Positions 1 through 8,570 of a stretch of 64,000 nt of DNA are shown here, piece after piece. Origin of the DNA: Sphingomonas sp. AR_OL41 (GTDB lineage Bacteria > Pseudomonadota > Alphaproteobacteria > Sphingomonadales > Sphingomonadaceae). Within the stretch, counting starts at the first letter, position 1. Each line of letters starts with the position of its first letter. The notes beneath the pieces were generated by a model, which was given only the letters and a program-made list of their open reading frames with translations, ran no database searches and was not told where the DNA came from. The DNA lies in assembly GCF_029911635.1 (NCBI RefSeq), contig NZ_JARYTI010000011.1, forward strand, positions 1 to 64,000, in the 5' to 3' direction. Both the position numbers and the translations under genes were made by a program.

Positions 1-30
1 GTCCAAGCCAACGGTGACCACTTCCTGCAT
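1..30 (-). CDS. IS110-family transposase, N-terminal fragment (runs off the window)
   Basis: Only the first ten codons lie in the window. They read MQEVVTVGLD, the usual opening of IS110-type DEDD transposases, where the D of VGLD starts the catalytic RuvC-like domain. An AAGGAAGGA ribosome-binding site lies just upstream of the ATG on the minus strand. The identification rests on this short motif alone. Confidence 0.5.
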   Translation of the reverse strand, partial: MQEVVTVGLD

Positions 31-247
31 CGAATAGTCCTTCCTTGATGGTGGTGCTCCAACGCTCGCTTTCTATCACTCATCGAGTCGTTGAGTGCGG
101 GCCGTTCCACGTCATCAAGGGTCCGCTTACGCTGTGCGTGCGGCCGCGTGGGGCTTACGCCTCTCGCGGTGATTGCGGCCATGCGCCGGACACTTCGGGC
201 GCCTGTCGAGCGGGGATGGTCCTCGCTCCCGGACAGGAGCTTCGATC

Positions 248-415
248 ATGCCGCTGAGCCTCGCGCAATCCTACGCCTGGAACCTCGCCCGCACCATGAT
301 GGCCTGCATCGTCATCTTCAAAATCAATGAGCAGATCTTCGGTGTCGCTGAGGCCCGTGAATATGATGGCGACCCGCTGAGCATCGTGCGGGAATATGAT
401 CCGTTCGCCCGCTGA
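248..415 (+). CDS. small hypothetical protein (55 aa)
   Basis: The ATG at 248 follows an AGGAGC ribosome-binding site. The product begins MPLSLAQSYAWNLARTMM and ends REYDPFAR. It is probably soluble, with a hydrophobic patch around MMACIVIF. I do not recognise a domain. It lies just ahead of a hairpin that could end its transcript, and sits among accessory genes of the conjugative module. A start 75 nt further upstream is possible in the same frame but has a poorer ribosome-binding site. Confidence 0.5.
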   Translation: MPLSLAQSYAWNLARTMMACIVIFKINEQIFGVAEAREYDGDPLSIVREYDPFAR

Positions 416-435
416 ACGCATCGAATTTCGCCAGA

Positions 436-468
436 CGCTCGGGAAGGCCATTCGGTCTTTCCCGGGCG
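436..468 (+). terminator. hairpin downstream of the 55-aa gene
   Basis: A stem of about 12 bp with two G-U pairs: the arm at 436-447 pairs with 457-468, with a loop of about 9 nt. It is followed by CTCGTTTCTTG. It has the shape of a weak rho-independent terminator, but the T tract is interrupted. Confidence 0.35.
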
Positions 469-556
469 CCTCGTTTCTTGCTATTATCGTCGGACAGTTG
501 CGCTGTGGTGGTGGAGGAGAGCGCGTCCGACGACCTGTTCGTCAAGGAGGACGCCC

Positions 557-976
557 GTGATTCTCGCTGTTCCCATCCTGATTGCCGCCAGCCTGTTCCT
601 CGGTTGGGTGCTTGTCGCCCTCGCCGTCAACGCGCTTCCCCTGTTCTCTGGCATTTCCGCCGGGCTGCTGGTCCTCGGCTGGACTGGTAGCGCTGCGGAA
701 GGGTTGATCGCTGGCGCCCTTGTCGGGATCGCCATAGCAACGATCGGACCCGTCATCTTTTCGCGGGCACGCTCGCCGATGCTTCGTCTGATCGTCGTTC
801 TCGCTTTCGCAGGCCCCGCCGCTGCCGCCGCCTATCACGCGGCGCTGGGGCTGCTCGGTCACCTGATCGCGTCCGGCCCACCGCGCGATGCATTGGCACT
901 GGTTGCAGCCTTTCTGGTCGGGTTCGCGGCATGGCGGCGGTTCACCGATCGCGCGGATCGGTTGCCTGCCGGTTGA
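557..976 (+). CDS. small integral membrane protein, hypothetical (139 aa)
   Basis: The start is GTG at 557, chosen because a strong AAGGAGG lies 6 nt upstream. The product is very hydrophobic, with about four predicted membrane segments: roughly residues 3-27, 30-70, 77-100 and 108-126. It ends in a short basic tail. There is no recognisable catalytic motif. It could be a membrane accessory protein of the conjugative element, but this is not shown by sequence. Confidence 0.6.
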   Translation: MILAVPILIAASLFLGWVLVALAVNALPLFSGISAGLLVLGWTGSAAEGLIAGALVGIAIATIGPVIFSRARSPMLRLIVVLAFAGPAAAAAYHAALGLLGHLIASGPPRDALALVAAFLVGFAAWRRFTDRADRLPAG

Positions 977-985
977 TGGATCGCA

Positions 986-1258
986 TCAGGTGGCGGGTAT
1001 GGCCCAGCCCGATCCCGGCGGACAGACAAACCCAGGGTGCGGTTTCTCGATGTGCATGTCGACGCGGTAACGACCCCTTCGCAGGTCCGGAAAAATGAGG
1101 GTGACGCGCCCGACGACCAGGTGCGACCATTCTCGCTGACCTTTGGCAGATGTCACCTTCGCGCAAACGATACCGCCACACGGCCTCGTTGATGGCTGAG
1201 CTAGCCGGTCGACGGCTGCGCCTCGATACGCCTTGGTCCGCAACCGCGGTCCCGTCAC
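986..1258 (-). CDS. possible small hypothetical protein (doubtful)
   Basis: An open frame of up to 90 codons on the minus strand in an otherwise empty stretch (977-1421). The C-terminal half (SHLVVGRVTLIFPDL ... DMHIEKPHPGF) looks more protein-like than the usual shadow frames, with a hydrophobic/charged alternation. The start is unclear and no strong ribosome-binding site is visible. If it is not a gene, 977-1421 holds nothing I can recognise apart from the upstream region of the DUF736 gene. Confidence 0.27.
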   Translation of the reverse strand: MTGPRLRTKAYRGAAVDRLAQPSTRPCGGIVCAKVTSAKGQREWSHLVVGRVTLIFPDLRRGRYRVDMHIEKPHPGFVCPPGSGWAIPAT

Positions 1259-1421
1259 TTTCTTCCCCTGGGCTCACGCCCATTCCTCGCGAAACAAGAA
1301 AGCACCGTTCCCGCAGTCCTCCGCTGGCGCTGCGGGCAAAGCTGCGTCGGCGATCGCGCCCGGCTTTTGCTGGCCATCGAGGCCGCATGGGGCGGTATCG
1401 AAACAGCGAAGGAATATCATC

Positions 1422-1748
1422 ATGGCAAATATCGGCAGCTTCAAGAAGGTCGGCCTGGAATATCAGGGCGAGATCGTCAGCCTCGGCGTCCAGGCCCGCG
1501 GCGTCCGGATCGTCCCCGAAGACAACCGCCAGAACGAGAATGCGCCCACCCACCGGGTCTTTGTCGGCCGCGCCGAAATCGGAGCGTGCTGGGCCAAGAC
1601 CTCCGCCGCCCAGCGCGACTATCTTTCGGTCAAGCTCGACGATCCGAGCTTCACCGCCCCGATCTTCGCCAACCTGTGCGACGACGAGAACGGTGAAACC
1701 CACAGCCTGATCTGGTCGCGGCAGCAGCGCGCCGCCAATAACGACTGA
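1422..1748 (+). CDS. DUF736 family protein (first copy)
   Basis: The 108-aa product starts MANIGSFKKVG and has the DUF736 layout: a short beta-rich N-terminus, an EIGACWAKTS segment in place of the common EIGAGWK, DYLSVKLDDPSF, then PIFANLCDDENG and a basic tail. DUF736 proteins are small and typically encoded in conjugative modules of alphaproteobacteria; their biochemical role is unknown. The ATG at 1422 matches the family N-terminus. A second, diverged copy is at 5475-5810. Confidence 0.85.
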   Translation: MANIGSFKKVGLEYQGEIVSLGVQARGVRIVPEDNRQNENAPTHRVFVGRAEIGACWAKTSAAQRDYLSVKLDDPSFTAPIFANLCDDENGETHSLIWSRQQRAANND

Positions 1749-2123
1749 CCCGAGAAGGTCGCCCCGCCCGGCAGTGCCGGGCGGGGCATCGCGGCGTACA
1801 TCCGCAAAGGCAGAAATACTGATCCACGGATTTCCGTGTCGGCAATGCTCGCCCGCCGGCGCTCGCCGATTGTCCGTTCAACGGGAGAGGCATCCCCGGC
1901 CGGGCGGATAGCCCGATCCGGGCGTATCCCGCCTAGGCCGCCCGACGTCGTCGCAAACCGACGAGCTCCCGCCAATCGCTGCAAAGCAGGTGGCCCGGCT
2001 CTCCCCGTCACGGTCGGATGATGCGCAAGATTCGGACCTTCCGGCCATTCCGGCACGCTCCCATCCATGCCGGCAACTGGATGGAGTTGGCGATCACCGC
2101 CCGTCGTCCGCTGGAGGTCACTC
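1749..2123. other. intergenic stretch of 375 bases
   Basis: Between the DUF736 gene and the AlpA-like gene. It contains a strong hairpin (listed separately) directly after the DUF736 stop. I see no convincing gene in the remainder; open frames on the minus strand lack family features. The ribosome-binding site of the next gene (CTGGAGG) lies at its right edge. Confidence 0.5.
1761..1787 (+). terminator. perfect GC-rich hairpin after the DUF736 gene
   Basis: A perfect 12-bp stem (1761-1772 with 1776-1787) with a 3-nt AGT loop, 12 nt past the DUF736 stop codon. No T tract follows, so it may act as a transcript-stabilising or attenuating hairpin rather than a full intrinsic terminator. Confidence 0.5.
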
Positions 2124-2408
2124 ATGACGATGCCGGAAACCCGTGCGACCCAACGCTATCTGCGCACGCCCGATGCCGCGCTCATTCTCGGCCTCTCGGC
2201 GCGTACGCTCGAGAAGCATCGTTGCTACGGTACGGGCCCCGTCTTCCACAAACTCGGCGGCCGTGTCGTCTATGCGCTGGATGACCTGCAGTCCTGGGCC
2301 GAGCAAGGTGTCCGGCGCTCGACCTCCGATCCGGGCACTGGCGTGGTTCACCCCGCCAAGCGCCTCGACCCGGCCGTTCTCGGCGCGGCCGGCCCGATTC
2401 GGCGCTGA
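2124..2408 (+). CDS. AlpA/excisionase-like helix-turn-helix protein
   Basis: A 94-aa product with a MerR/AlpA-type winged HTH at residues 11-60 (YLRTPDAALILGLSARTLEKHR, then GPVFHKLGGRVVYALDDLQSW). This is the usual pattern of HTH_17 excisionase-like DNA-binding proteins. Such proteins sit directly upstream of repA in Tn4371-like and related alphaproteobacterial elements and may regulate excision or replication. The start at 2124 follows CTGGAGG. Two bases separate it from repA, so both are likely co-transcribed. Confidence 0.8.
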   Translation: MTMPETRATQRYLRTPDAALILGLSARTLEKHRCYGTGPVFHKLGGRVVYALDDLQSWAEQGVRRSTSDPGTGVVHPAKRLDPAVLGAAGPIRR

Positions 2409-2410
2409 CG

Positions 2411-3283
2411 ATGGCCATGCAGCGATCCATCGAGCGTTCTCAGCTCGACCTGTTCCGGTCGATCCCCGGCGACATCGCACCGCGGGATGCCCAGGACCTG
2501 ATGGCCTGGCCCTTTTTCAGCCTCGCCAAATCGAAGCGCGTGACGCCGATCGACTTCCATATGGGCGACACCTGGATCGTCGTCGAAGCGACGCCCGAGC
2601 ATGGCATGGCGACCATCTGGGACGCCGATGTGCTGATCTGGGCGGCAAGCCAGATCGTCGAGGCCCGCGATGCAGGGCGTCAGACCTCGCGGCTGATGGC
2701 GACCACGCCGCATGAGATCCTCACCTTTATCGGTCGCGGCACCGGCCGCGACAATTACGACCGGCTGAAAGCCGCTCTTGACCGGCTCCAGTCGACCACC
2801 ATCGCAACATCGATCCGCCAGCCGCTCCAGCGACGCCGACACCGCTTCTCCTGGATCAACGAGTGGAAGGAGCGGCTCGACGGCGACGGGCGTCCGCTCG
2901 GCATCGAGATGATCGTGCCCGACTGGTTTTTCGCCGGCGTCATGGATCAGGCACTCGTGCTGACGATCGACCGGGCTTATTTCGACCTGACCGGCGGTAT
3001 CGAGCGCTGGCTCTACCGGATCGTGCGCAAGCATGGCGGGCGCCAGACCGGCGGGTGGAGCTTCGATCTCGCCCATCTCCATCTCAAGTCCGGCGTGCTG
3101 TCGCCGCTGAAGCGTTTCAGCTTCGAGCTGCGCGGCATCGTCCGCCGTCAACCGCTTCCCGGCTACCGTCTCGCGCTCGAGACCGAGCTCGGCCGGGAAC
3201 GCCTGCGGTTCGTCTCGATCCCTGAGGATTCCTTCGACGTCGCCATGCGCCGGGTCGGTCTCGCGCCTGTGGATAACAGGTGA
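2411..3283 (+). CDS. repA: RepA-like replication initiator
   Basis: A 290-aa protein of the plasmid/ICE replication initiator A family. Recognisable blocks include RSQLDLFRSIPGDIAPRD near the N-terminus, MAWPFFSLAKSKR, TPHEIL..IGRGTG..DYDRL, and a winged-helix-rich region with ERWLYRIVRKHGG and LKRFSFELRG. It is expected to bind iterons and start replication of the circular intermediate. Three near-identical 21-bp repeats begin 3 nt after its stop codon, a good candidate for its binding sites. parA follows, giving a rep-par block. Confidence 0.85.
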   Translation: MAMQRSIERSQLDLFRSIPGDIAPRDAQDLMAWPFFSLAKSKRVTPIDFHMGDTWIVVEATPEHGMATIWDADVLIWAASQIVEARDAGRQTSRLMATTPHEILTFIGRGTGRDNYDRLKAALDRLQSTTIATSIRQPLQRRRHRFSWINEWKERLDGDGRPLGIEMIVPDWFFAGVMDQALVLTIDRAYFDLTGGIERWLYRIVRKHGGRQTGGWSFDLAHLHLKSGVLSPLKRFSFELRGIVRRQPLPGYRLALETELGRERLRFVSIPEDSFDVAMRRVGLAPVDNR

Positions 3284-3286
3284 TGG

Positions 3287-3354
3287 GAGTCGTCCTATCA
3301 GGAACCGCCGGAGTCGTCCTATCGGGAACCGATGAGTCGTCCTATCAGGAACCG
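3287..3354 (+). repeat. three direct iteron-like repeats between repA and parA
   Basis: Three copies of GAGTCGTCCTATCRGGAACCG at 3287-3307, 3311-3331 and 3334-3354. The period is 23-24 bp, about two helical turns, and only one position varies. A partial echo (CGGTCCTAAGG) follows. Placement directly behind repA and the helical spacing suggest RepA iterons and an origin of autonomous replication, or an autoregulatory/partition site. Confidence 0.7.
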
Positions 3355-3413
3355 AAATCGGTCCTAAGGCACAGGAATCATTACCGGAATCTGCCCCTTA
3401 ACTTAGCTAACAT

Positions 3414-3433
3414 AGAATCCTTCGGATTCTTTC
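3414..3433 (+). terminator. small hairpin with T-rich tail upstream of parA
   Basis: A 7-bp perfect stem (3414-3420 with 3424-3430, loop TTC) followed by TTC and another T-rich stretch, in an unusually AT-rich 60-bp segment between the iterons and parA. It could terminate the repA transcript. The surrounding AT-rich DNA could also be a melting region of an origin. Confidence 0.35.
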
Positions 3434-3488
3434 TAACGCTAGTCGAACAGCAGCGGCCTGTGGACATCGCCCGTGCCGGAGCAGGGCG

Positions 3489-4127
3489 ATGATCGTCGCG
3501 CTGCTCAACCAGAAGGGTGGTGTCGGCAAGTCGACGCTCGCGCTTCACCTCGCCGGCCAATGGGCCCGTGAAGGCAGGCGCGTCGCCCTGGTCGATGCCG
3601 ATCCCCAAGGATCGGCGCTGGACTGGTCGCAAGCGCGCGCGGCGGCTGCCCTGCCACGCCTGTTCGGCGTGCTCGGTCTCGCCCGCGATACGCTGCACCG
3701 GGAAGCACCGGAGCTCGCACGTCACACCGATCATGTGGTGATCGACGGACCGCCCCGCGTCGCCAGCCTGATGAGATCGGCCTTGCTCGCCGCCGACCTC
3801 GTGCTGATCCCGGTCCAGCCGTCGCCGTTCGACGGATGGGCGTCAGCCGAGATGCTGGCACTGCTCGCCGAGGCCCGCATCTATCGTCCGGAGCTCGTCG
3901 CGAGGTTCGTGCTCAACCGGACCGTAGGGCGTACCGTGATCGCGCGGGCGACCGCCGACGCGCTGGCGGATCATGATCCGCCGCTGCTCGGCGCGCGCGT
4001 CGGTCAGCGTGTCGTCTTTGCCCAGGCGGCGCAGCGCGGCCAACTCGCTTTCGAACTGGATGACAGTGCCGCCGCATCGCGGGAAATCGCGCTGCTCGCG
4101 GCCGAGGTCCAGGCGCTTGGCCGATGA
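3489..4127 (+). CDS. parA: ParA-type partition ATPase
   Basis: A 212-aa ParA/MinD-family ATPase of the small type without an N-terminal HTH. The deviant Walker A KGGVGKST is at residues 9-16, the A' box [15 protein letters not shown] lies near residue 35, and the Walker B-like VVIDGPPRV is near residue 84. It should drive segregation of the circular form of the element with a small DNA-binding partner. The next gene starts inside its last codons (ATGA overlap), which fits a parAB-like pair. Confidence 0.9.
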   Translation: MIVALLNQKGGVGKSTLALHLAGQWAREGRRVALVDADPQGSALDWSQARAAAALPRLFGVLGLARDTLHREAPELARHTDHVVIDGPPRVASLMRSALLAADLVLIPVQPSPFDGWASAEMLALLAEARIYRPELVARFVLNRTVGRTVIARATADALADHDPPLLGARVGQRVVFAQAAQRGQLAFELDDSAAASREIALLAAEVQALGR

Positions 4128-4378
4128 GTGAGCGCCCTGCCAAAGCTGGATTCGCATCGCGGCCCGGCGATGCCGACCGATGGATCAAGGCTGCCGATGT
4201 TGTCGGGAGCGGCAAGGTGGGCGCCGTCGCCGGCTTCACCGCCCGCCTGACGATCGATGTCACGCCGGCGCTTCGGCGACGCATGAAGCTTGTCGCCGTG
4301 CAGCGCGGCACGACCCTCGCCGACATGGCGCGTGCGCTCTTCGAGCGCGAATTTCCCGACATTTCCGGAGAAGACTGA
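4124..4378 (+). CDS. small ParA-partner / plasmid segregation protein
   Basis: An 84-aa protein. The C-terminal half ([40 protein letters not shown]) has the ribbon-helix-helix layout typical of small centromere-binding partners: one beta strand then two helices. The ATG overlaps the parA stop by 4 nt, so translation is coupled. It is the best candidate for the ParB-like DNA-binding partner; the centromere might be the nearby repeats. Confidence 0.7.
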   Translation: MSERPAKAGFASRPGDADRWIKAADVVGSGKVGAVAGFTARLTIDVTPALRRRMKLVAVQRGTTLADMARALFEREFPDISGED

Positions 4379-4899
4379 TGATCGATGCTGTCCCATCCAG
4401 CGTGGCCGTGAGGCCGACGCTTGCGTCTCTTGCGGGAGACGGACTTACCCATGTCGAGCTCACCTGGATCGAGAAGCGGACCGAGCACTGGATTCGCTTT
4501 GGCCGCATCGCCCATGACCGGATCGTCGATCGCCGGCGGCGTATCGTAAGCTTCAGACCCGACGAGGTATTCGCGTTCGTTCGCTGGGCGTCGAACCTCT
4601 TCGGGACGATCCTGTCGCGCATCGACATCGTCCAGACAGTTGCGCCCGGCGACGCATATTCGACGTTGCCGTTCGTGCGACCGGGTGGCGAGCTGCTGCT
4701 GTCGATCCATGGCTGGCCGAAGGTCGAACGCGTCCTGCAGGCGATCGATGCCGTCGAGGCCGCAGGCGTCGATCCGTGCGACGCGGCGCCCGATCACTGG
4801 TGCCATGTGCATAATCGGCTGACGGCCGGCATCGAGCCGAGGCTCTATTCCGTCGACCGCCACAGCGCCTGGCTCCAGCGCCGGGAGCTGCAGGCATGA
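4378..4899 (+). CDS. DUF2840 family protein
   Basis: A 173-aa protein matching DUF2840: LTHVELTWIEKRTEHWIRFG near the start, IVDRRRRIVSFRPDEVFAFVRWASN, and SIHGWPKVERVLQAID. The family is almost confined to conjugative modules of alpha- and betaproteobacteria, between parA and traF, and its function is unknown. The start ATG at 4378 shares one base with the preceding stop; its own stop overlaps the traF start. Confidence 0.8.
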   Translation: MIDAVPSSVAVRPTLASLAGDGLTHVELTWIEKRTEHWIRFGRIAHDRIVDRRRRIVSFRPDEVFAFVRWASNLFGTILSRIDIVQTVAPGDAYSTLPFVRPGGELLLSIHGWPKVERVLQAIDAVEAAGVDPCDAAPDHWCHVHNRLTAGIEPRLYSVDRHSAWLQRRELQA

Positions 4900-5441
4900 C
4901 CCGGTTCGGCTATGTGATGGTGGCATATTTCGCCACCATGGCGACGATCGTTACCGCCTTCATCCATCCGTCGCCGAGACTCATCTGGAACGCCAGTGCG
5001 AGCGTGCCCGTAGGCTTGTACCGGATGAGCTCGGTGCCGGCGCCGAAGGTCGGCGACCTGGTCGCCGTCTTGCCGCCCGATCAGCTCGCCGGCTTCCTTG
5101 CCGAGCGCCATTATCTGCCGCGCGGCGTGCCGATGCTGAAGCACGTCGCCGGCGTTTCCGGGCAGCGCGTTTGCCGTCATGGATACCGCATCACCGTCGA
5201 TGGAAAGTATCTCGGCGACGCTCGCGATCGAGACCATCTCGGGCGCGAATTGCCCGTCTGGAAGGGATGTCGCGCGCTCGCGCGTGGCGACATCTTCCTG
5301 ATGAATCTCGAAGTCCCGGACAGTTTCGACGGCCGGTATTTCGGGCCGCTTCCAGCAGCCACGATCACCGGCCGCCTGACGCCGCTCTGGATCACGCAAG
5401 AGCATGATCGCGCCGCACGTGCGCCGAAATCCACCCGCTGA
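4896..5441 (+). CDS. traF: TraF-type conjugative transfer signal peptidase (S26)
   Basis: A 181-aa inner-membrane serine protease of the S26 family. An N-terminal membrane segment covers about residues 5-24. The catalytic serine lies in the family motif SVPVGLY (Ser36), and the general-base lysine is in MLKHVAGVSGQ (Lys82). In the RP4 system TraF processes and cyclises the TrbC pilin; the matching trbC is at 12726-13058. The gene overlaps the DUF2840 gene by 4 nt. Confidence 0.9.
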   Translation: MTRFGYVMVAYFATMATIVTAFIHPSPRLIWNASASVPVGLYRMSSVPAPKVGDLVAVLPPDQLAGFLAERHYLPRGVPMLKHVAGVSGQRVCRHGYRITVDGKYLGDARDRDHLGRELPVWKGCRALARGDIFLMNLEVPDSFDGRYFGPLPAATITGRLTPLWITQEHDRAARAPKSTR

Positions 5442-5474
5442 ACCAAACCGCATCCCGAGCGAGAGGAACATGTG

Positions 5475-5810
5475 ATGACACAGATTGGCCGCTTTACCCG
5501 AACCGCCGACGGCTTCCACGGGCGTATCGAAACGCTCAGCCTGAACGCTGAACTCTGCCTCGTCCCGGCTGATGCCGATGGGGAAAATGCGCCGGACTAC
5601 CGCATTCATCTTGGCGCGGACGGCGAGGGATTGGAGGTCGGCGCTGGTTGGAAGCGCGTGGGCGAGCGCGCCGGCGCCTATTTCTCGCTGCTGATCGACG
5701 ACCCCGCACTACCCCAGTCGATCAACGCCAACCTGTTTCAGTCAAACCGCGAACGGGAGGAGCATCATCTGGTGTGGAATCGCCCGTCACGGCGCGGTTC
5801 CGGGAGTTGA
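5475..5810 (+). CDS. DUF736 family protein (second copy)
   Basis: A 111-aa protein with the classic DUF736 features: IGRFTRTADGFHGRIETLSL, a VPADADGENAPDYR segment, GAGWKRVGERAGAYFSLLIDDPALP and INANLF. It is clearly diverged from the copy at 1422-1748, more than a recent duplication would show. It sits between traF and the lytic transglycosylase, the usual place for this family. ATG 5475 was preferred over the adjacent GTG at 5472. Confidence 0.85.
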   Translation: MTQIGRFTRTADGFHGRIETLSLNAELCLVPADADGENAPDYRIHLGADGEGLEVGAGWKRVGERAGAYFSLLIDDPALPQSINANLFQSNREREEHHLVWNRPSRRGSGS

Positions 5811-5814
5811 TCCG

Positions 5815-6528
5815 GTGCGCTTGTCGCGTCTTTCAGCTGCGGTCCTGCTAATTGGCGTTGGGTTGGCGCCGGCGTCAATCACTGCCGCCGCGCCGGTTCT
5901 CCGTGGCGCAACCGCCGCTGATAGCGTCGCCTCGTATGTTGCGGAGGCTGCACGCCGCTTCTCGATTCCGGAAAGTTGGATCTATGCGGTGATGCGCGTC
6001 GAAAGCGCGGGAGATCCGCGCGCCGTATCGCCAAAAGGCGCGACCGGGCTCATGCAGATCATGCCCGATACCTGGACGGGTTTGCGCGCCCGTTACGGTC
6101 TTGGTGGCGATATCTACGACCCTCATGACAATATCATGGCGGGTGCTGCCTTCCTGCGTGAAATGTATGATCGTTACGGCGCTCCGGGCTTTCTCGCGGC
6201 CTATAATGCCGGTCCCGGTCGCTACGAAAATCACCTTGCGACGGGCCGTCCCTTGCCCGCTGAGACCATCACCTATGTGAACAGGCTCGCGCCGATCATT
6301 GGCGGGACATCGGCAGATCGCGCCGTATTTGCCGCTCCCGATCCTCGAGCATGGACACGCGCCGCGCTGTTCGCGGGGCGGTCCGACACGCCTGCCGATC
6401 ACGATGCCGATGCGGTTCAAGCGGCATCCGAACCGCCGTCCGTCGCCCCTCGTTCGGTCGACAGGGCAGCAACCAGGCCGGTCTCGGTCGGCCTCTTCAT
6501 CCCTCTTTCCGGCAAGATCGCGCGGTGA
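5815..6528 (+). CDS. lytic transglycosylase (SLT domain), transfer-associated
   Basis: A 237-aa secreted muramidase-like protein. It has an N-terminal signal peptide (about residues 1-25) and an SLT domain from residue 40: VMRVESAGDP with catalytic Glu63, GATGLMQIMPDTW, and AAYNAGPGRYE. It would open peptidoglycan locally so the type IV secretion channel can assemble (VirB1-like role). The start is GTG at 5815, four bases after the DUF736 stop. A Ser/Pro/Ala-rich tail of about 70 residues follows the domain. Confidence 0.88.
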   Translation: MRLSRLSAAVLLIGVGLAPASITAAAPVLRGATAADSVASYVAEAARRFSIPESWIYAVMRVESAGDPRAVSPKGATGLMQIMPDTWTGLRARYGLGGDIYDPHDNIMAGAAFLREMYDRYGAPGFLAAYNAGPGRYENHLATGRPLPAETITYVNRLAPIIGGTSADRAVFAAPDPRAWTRAALFAGRSDTPADHDADAVQAASEPPSVAPRSVDRAATRPVSVGLFIPLSGKIAR

Positions 6529-6781
6529 CGTGGCATGGCGGCCTCTGGCGTGACCTGGCGCAGTGTTTCGTTGTGGCGGTGGGATCGCAGTTTTTCGGAA
6601 GTGCTGAGGAAAATCGATGGCGAGATAAAAGCGGCGCCGTCAGACGGGCCGCATGTGGTTGGATAGGCAGGGGATTTTCGGCTGGCGCCATTTCGGAGCG
6701 GCTGGCACATTTTTCACATTTCGATGCCTTTTCAAATGATTGCCGGCTGGCACGTCAATTTCCTGCCCCGGTGTCGCGACC

Positions 6782-8536
6782 ATGAGCGGCGACGGCGAGG
6801 ATTTCCGGGTCAGGCCGGGAAGGGTGCGGGATGGGGGTTCGGCCTCGGGCCGCAAGGCCCGCACGCTCGCGGCCCAGGTTCGTCGGGCGGCGGCCAAGGC
6901 AGGCTATGCCCGTCGCGCGCCTGGGTCGGGCAGAGCTGGTGGTACCGGCCATCGCGGCCGGGGTCGGAACACGGCGCTAAGGGCACGCTTCCGGGCGAAT
7001 GGCCGCCGTGTCGTCATCAAGGCCCGCGTGGTGCGGCACAAGGGCGCCCGGTTTCGCGCCGCGCCGCTCGCGCGTCACGTGGCCTATCTCGAGCGTGACG
7101 GCGTGACCCGTGACGGGCGCGACGCCAATCTCTTCGACGCGCGTTCGGAGCAGGCGGACGGCGATGCGTTTGCCGGGCGGTGCGAGGATGACCGGCATCA
7201 TTTCCGCTTCATCATCTCGCCCGAAGACGCCGGCGAGATGGCGGACCTGCGCGCCTTCACCCGCGAGCTGATGGCCGACATGGCGAAGGATCTCGATACC
7301 GACCTCGACTGGGTGGCGGTCGATCACTGGAACACCGACAATCCCCATATCCATGTGCTGGTGCGTGGCCGAGCATCGGACGGCGCGGACCTCGTCATCG
7401 ACCGGGACTATATCCGCGAAGGGATGCGCGCGCGGGCCGAGGAGCGCGTCACGATCGAACTGGGTCCGCGCAGCGAGCGTGATATCCAGGCGTCGCTGGA
7501 ACGCGAGGTCGAGGCTGATCGCTGGACCAGCCTCGATCGCCGGCTGCAGCGTATGGCGGACGATGAGGCCGGTATTGTCGATCTACGGCCCGGCGGGCGT
7601 GACCCCGATCCAGACACGCGGCGGCTGATGCTCGGTCGCGCGGCGAAGCTCGAAAGGCTTGGTCTGGCGGAACGGGTTGACCCGGCCTGCTGGACCTTGA
7701 AGCCCGGTATCGAGCAGACACTTCGCGATCTCTCCATCCGCACCGACATCATCAAGACGATGCACCGTGCCATGGCGGGCGGTGAGCGGGCGCCCGACCT
7801 GGCCAGTTTCGCGCTCCACGGCGAGGCTCCGGCCGAGCCCATCATTGGCCGGCTCGTCGAGCGTGGCCTTCACGATGAGCTGACCGGTACCGCCTACGCC
7901 GTGATCGATGGCTCAGACGGCCGCACGCACCATGTGCGCTTCGATGATATTGATATGACAGGAGACGCCAGGCCCGGTGCGATTGTCGAGCTGCGAAGCT
8001 GGCCGGACGCGAAGGGCAGTGCGCGGCTGTCGCTCGCAACCCGATCGGACATCCCGCTCAGTCAGCAGGTGACGGCGCCCGGCTCGACCTGGCTCGATCG
8101 CCAACTGGTCGCCCGCGAACCGGCCGCGACCGGCGGCGGGTTCGGGCGCGAGATCCGCGAGGCCATGGAAGCGCGCGCCGACCACCTTGTCAGGGAGGGT
8201 CTCGCGCGGCGCCAGGGCGAGCGGATCATCTTCGCTAACAGCATGATCGAGACGCTCAAGACCCGTGACCTGGACGACACCATCGCGAAGATCGCCGAGC
8301 GCACGGGACTGGCGCATCGGCCTTCTGCGCCGGGCGATCATGTCAGTGGTGTGTTCCGCGAGCGCGTGACGCTGGCGTCCGGCCGGTTCGCGATGATCGA
8401 CGATGGGCTTGGCTTCCAGCTCGTGCCCTGGCGGCCGGCGCTCGATCAGCACCTCGGCCGCCACATCTCCGGCACGATGTCGCCCGGCGGCGGTGTCGAC
8501 TGGAGCCTGGGGCGAACCCGGGGGCTCGGCCTGTGA
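6782..8536 (+). CDS. relaxase (TraI/VirD2-like with DUF3363)
   Basis: A 584-aa MOB relaxase. After a basic N-terminus (first 80 residues rich in Arg/Gly), the conserved relaxase core contains HHFRFIISPEDAGEM and the metal-binding HWNTDNPHIHVLVRG motif at residues 182-196. The remaining about 350 residues match the DUF3363 C-terminal region common in sphingomonad and rhizobial elements. It should nick oriT and pilot the strand. oriT is expected nearby, perhaps in the 253-bp gap upstream (6529-6781), but I found no distinctive repeat there. ATG 6782 was chosen over an in-frame start 42 nt upstream. Confidence 0.88.
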   Translation: MSGDGEDFRVRPGRVRDGGSASGRKARTLAAQVRRAAAKAGYARRAPGSGRAGGTGHRGRGRNTALRARFRANGRRVVIKARVVRHKGARFRAAPLARHVAYLERDGVTRDGRDANLFDARSEQADGDAFAGRCEDDRHHFRFIISPEDAGEMADLRAFTRELMADMAKDLDTDLDWVAVDHWNTDNPHIHVLVRGRASDGADLVIDRDYIREGMRARAEERVTIELGPRSERDIQASLEREVEADRWTSLDRRLQRMADDEAGIVDLRPGGRDPDPDTRRLMLGRAAKLERLGLAERVDPACWTLKPGIEQTLRDLSIRTDIIKTMHRAMAGGERAPDLASFALHGEAPAEPIIGRLVERGLHDELTGTAYAVIDGSDGRTHHVRFDDIDMTGDARPGAIVELRSWPDAKGSARLSLATRSDIPLSQQVTAPGSTWLDRQLVAREPAATGGGFGREIREAMEARADHLVREGLARRQGERIIFANSMIETLKTRDLDDTIAKIAERTGLAHRPSAPGDHVSGVFRERVTLASGRFAMIDDGLGFQLVPWRPALDQHLGRHISGTMSPGGGVDWSLGRTRGLGL

Positions 8537-8570
8537 CGATCCTTCCAACCTCGATACCGGAGTCCGTCTG

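Noticed and set aside
942..1703. A 253-codon minus-strand frame over the DUF736 gene
   Set aside because: It crosses a clear DUF736 gene on the other strand and has no domain-like segment.
6529..6781. oriT in the gap upstream of the relaxase
   Set aside because: Expected position, but no clear inverted repeat plus nick-like motif could be seen by eye, so it is not called.
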